A stretch of DNA of 64,000 nt from Oscheius onirici (taxonomy: Eukaryota; Nematoda; Chromadorea; Rhabditida; Rhabditidae), in NCBI GenBank assembly GCA_932521025.1, contig OW051470.1, forward strand, positions 1,846,501 to 1,910,500. The letters are read 5' to 3'. Shown piece after piece: positions 61,777 through 64,000 of this stretch (the stretch's first letter is position 1; each line of letters starts with the position of its first letter). A program made the position numbers and the translations under genes. Below the pieces are notes generated by a model that saw only the letters and a program-made list of their open reading frames with translations, was not told where the DNA came from and did no database searches.

Positions 61777-61998
61777 GGAATACTGGACTGTGAGAGTGTC
61801 TTATCAGCTTCCCCTCTGGTTAACGATGCTTCTTTTGGCGGGCTGATATGTGATGAGCCAGCAGCCTAGTTAAGAATCACGTGAAGTGTTCGAGGAGAGG
61901 CGATAGCAGGCTGTAAAGAGGGACAAAAACAGGTAGAACTGCTTGGAAATCTCTGGATCACGATCTGTTTAGAACAAAAACGGTCGAGGGTACCTCAT
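61777..61998. other. Upstream region of the acyltransferase gene
   Basis: About 220 bp between the acyltransferase start and the tRNA gene. It should carry the promoter of the former. No gene is seen. Confidence 0.5.
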
Positions 61999-62071
61999 GC
62001 TTCCTTGGCGCAGTCGGCAGCGCGTCAGTCTCATAATCTGAAGGTCGTGAGTTCGAGCCTCACAGGGAGCA
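61999..62071 (+). tRNA. tRNA-Met (CAT), elongator
   Basis: A 73-nt cloverleaf. The acceptor stem GCTTCCT pairs with AGGGAGC (one G-T pair), followed by discriminator A. The D-arm region is GGCGCAGTCGGCAGCGC, the anticodon loop is CTCATAA (CAT), and the T arm is GTGAG-TTCGAGC-CTCAC. Internal A and B boxes are intact, there is no intron, and CCA is not encoded. Eight T residues at 62073-62080 form a Pol III terminator. Confidence 0.96.
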
Positions 62072-62072
62072 A

Positions 62073-62080
62073 TTTTTTTT
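62073..62080 (+). terminator. Pol III T-run terminator of tRNA-Met
   Basis: Eight consecutive T residues two bases after the mature 3' end. Confidence 0.85.
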
Positions 62081-62310
62081 GCTTTTTTATTTCGCGATTT
62101 TTTCGAGGTCGTGTCAATTTCTCGATTTACGATTATCCATTGCGGTATATTAAAATTTATCAAAAGACCAAGAGCGAATACGAATAATGTTGGAGGGGCA
62201 AAATACATGGGCAGAACAATGAGTAACAAACGAGGAGGAACTGAAGAAAATGAGATGGGGAAAATTGAAACGGGACGGGTAACAGGGCAATAAAGAAGCA
62301 ACAGGGATGG

Positions 62311-63018
62311 TTAGTCCAACAAATCGTCGGGCAATCCCCAGGCTATCAGCTGGGGCTTTCTGATGCGGACACGTTTGCCGTCTTCATAGAAGCCCCTATA
62401 GAAACCATCACGACTCTGCTTTACCTTCTTCAGAACTTCGAAATTAGGCTTGATCGCTCTCGGCCAATAGGCGAGGAAAACAGTGTAATTCGTGCCCGTT
62501 TTGATTTCCTCTGCATTAGTTCTGACACTGGTAATGGTCAGATTGTACAACTGAAATGTCGATCTCTGAACAAACTGCAGAAAATCCTACACTATCTCTC
62601 ATGTGGCGTTTCTGGCGTTGAGCCCAAATTTTCATAGTCTCTCTAATAGTTCTGGCGACAGACCTAGAATCTCGCCCAGATCGAAATGCCTAGGATCGTT
62701 GAAAGTCTTCTTGTATAAGCTGATGAGGTTCCTGGGGCTGAAAGGATGAGAGCGCAGCATCGTGGCCATATTGGTCAGACATTCCTTAAAAGGTATTATT
62801 TTGACAGAAGGAAACCTGTTTAAAATAACAGAAAGTAACCAATACTTACATACTGGCAGGGACGACGTGGCTGGAAAGTCTGCACAAGACGGTCGTAGTA
62901 CATTTTTGCGAGAGAAGTTGCTGTAAACTGTACTGATTGATTAAGAATTGGAGAGAAGAAGATGGCATAGCGTTGTGAGAGCTTCGGGGTAAGGGATGCA
63001 GTCAAACCATTAACTGTT
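62311..63018 (-). CDS. Unrecognised gene fragment (C-terminal exons)
   Basis: Three coding-looking minus-strand blocks: 62858-63016 (YAIFFSPILNQSVQFTATSL, TFQPRRPCQY), about 62664-62786 (ECLTNMATMLRSHPFSPRNL, NDPRHFDLGEIL) and 62311-62550 (YNLTITSVRTNAEEIKTGTN ... PQLIAWGLPDDLLD, stop). The first two join in phase through a good donor. The second and third do not join in phase at the obvious donor after GEIL, and no start exon is visible before the next gene. It is a partial or broken gene; I do not recognise the family. Confidence 0.45.
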
Positions 63019-63267
63019 AAATTTTAAAGTTTTGCGATCTTTTGAAAAGTTGTAGAACTCGTCAAATACTACAACTTTGCTCAACATAAAAAAGCTGGAA
63101 AATGTAGGAGTGAGCTAAAAAATTGAGATTTCTTCTCGAAAATTCGAAGTTTGGCCGTAACTGCATTTGTAATGCAAATTGATGTTAATAACAAGTTACA
63201 GTCATAAAACACGATACATAAACACGATATTTATTATTTACAACAACACGAGAGCACAAAAAAATTT

Positions 63268-63446
63268 TACTTCTTCTTCTTCAGATCTTTCGGTTTCTTC
63301 GTTCCAGCTGCCTTTGAAGCAACATTGCTCTTCTTCTTCTTCCGCTCGATTCTCTTCGCCTTCGTCTTGGCTTTCGAAATGAATCTTCCACGGACCAGCT
63401 TCTTGACCACGTCCGGCTTCCTGATCGGAACTCTCCTCGTCGCCAT
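63268..63446 (-). CDS. Small Lys/Arg-rich basic protein
   Basis: An open frame of about 59 aa from a Met at 63446: MATRRVPIRKPDVVKKLVRG, then RFISKAKTKAKRIERKKKKS, ending KKPKDLKKKK. An alternative Met at 63488 adds 14 residues. The composition suggests a nucleolar or ribosome-associated protein, or the single exon of a short nucleic-acid-binding protein. I cannot name it. The other two frames over the same DNA are shadows. Confidence 0.5.
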
Positions 63447-63489
63447 CTTCTTGCATCCCTTTTTTTTCCATCCCGCATTTTCCTGCATC

Positions 63490-64000
63490 AGGAGACTTAA
63501 ATTTCTTCCGCTATTTATATATGTGTTCTAAAAGTAATTTGCAACGTATTCGACGTAAAAAAATATGCTTTTTACCAAAATTGTTTGTTGAAAGTATAAT
63601 TACTTACGTTCTCGCTTGTATTATATGTATATTCACTTCGAACAACGTTGCAAATTAATCGAACAAGTTTGTGTAAGAACTCCCCACTGTTTTGTTGTTG
63701 TGTGTTGCTCTACCAACCCGAGCTGTGTATTTTTTTTATCGAGAAATCGCTCTTTACTGTTGGACGTCAAATTCCCAAAGAGAAAATGAATATCGTTGAA
63801 GAAAACCTAGTGTTTTTCTCGTCATACCTAACAAGCAGAGGCTCTAAGGTGGTAGCTAGCTGGCCCTAGCTTCTCCTTATTTTTGTAAGAAAAGTTTTAA
63901 CCAGAGAAATAAAACAACATGACAGTCCAAAGTTTATTCTCTAGATCATGGCAAGAAGAACAGGGACGATGATCATGGTCACCCTGGTACAGCCATTATC
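63490..64000. other. Gap at the end of the window
   Basis: AT-rich. No gene, RNA or repeat could be supported. Confidence 0.45.

Noticed and set aside
63238-63481. Two other minus-strand frames over the small basic protein
   Set aside because: Acidic and mixed-charge frame shadows of the Lys-rich repeat; the MATRR frame has the more natural composition.

Overview
This window is nuclear DNA from a nematode, most likely a rhabditid (clade V) worm. Three things point there: two genes for the SL1 trans-splicing leader RNA with the exact 22-nt SL1 leader; compact genes with many 38-60 nt introns and T-rich ...TTTCAG acceptors; and homologues of typical worm genes (CSR-1-like Argonaute, NHL-1, LBP, ULP, OAC/NRF-6, DUF1679 kinases, TM-MSP protein). 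I assembled the gene models by hand from splice sites and reading phase. Where every exon joined in phase I give the exon coordinates and the protein length.

Layout. 1-1315 (-): 5' half of an Argonaute. 1.4-4.1 kb: little recognisable. 4.1-4.4 kb: a hAT-type MITE with an 8-bp target duplication. 4.6-7.9 kb (-): complete Hsp110 gene, followed at its 5' end by a ~450-bp GAAA microsatellite. 9.2-10.7 kb (-): 3' part of an unrecognised conserved protein with a MITE in its intron. 10.8-14.0 kb: a graveyard holding a copy of the last ORC4 exon, a broken gene piece, a 55-bp TatD-like fragment, a hAT transposase remnant, a MITE and a LIM pseudogene. 14.4-16.7 kb (-): ORC4. 18.2-22.5 kb (-): NHL-1-type RING/B-box/NHL protein. 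24.4-25.7 kb (+): ADAT3, tail to tail with a MoeA/gephyrin-E gene (25.8-29.1 kb, -). 29.6-30.1 kb: repeats with Helitron-like ends. 30.9-31.6 kb (+): secreted fatty-acid-binding protein, tail to tail with a small secreted protein (-). 32.8-34.5 kb (-): ZCCHC24-like zinc-finger gene. 34.8-35.3 kb: LINE fragment. 36.1-38.9 kb (+): ULP SUMO protease. 39.4-43.0 kb (+): mitochondrial ribosomal protein L48 with a repeat-filled 2.35-kb intron, then TatD nuclease 138 bp downstream (43.1-44.5 kb, +). 45.3-51.5 kb (-): three tandem DUF1679/CHK-like kinases, the first a pseudogene; between the second and third lies a divergent pair of SL1 RNA genes. 52.5-53.75 kb (+): transmembrane-MSP protein. 53.9-54.7 kb: large hAT foldback with a second MITE nested inside it. 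54.9-55.5 kb (-): pseudogene. 56.5-58.2 kb: decayed Thr/Ser-rich repeat array. 58.4-61.8 kb (-): NRF-6/OAC acyltransferase. 62.0 kb (+): tRNA-Met. 62.3-63.5 kb (-): fragmentary gene and a small basic protein.

Most intact genes are housekeeping functions (chaperone, replication origin recognition, tRNA editing, molybdenum cofactor synthesis, SUMO cleavage, mitochondrial translation) and do not form one pathway. The same-strand, closely spaced mrpl-48/TatD pair is the best operon candidate. The novelty lies in non-coding and mobile DNA: the SL1 RNA pair, a recurring repeat with Helitron-like ends, several MITE families with readable target duplications, and gene fragments copied to other places in the window.
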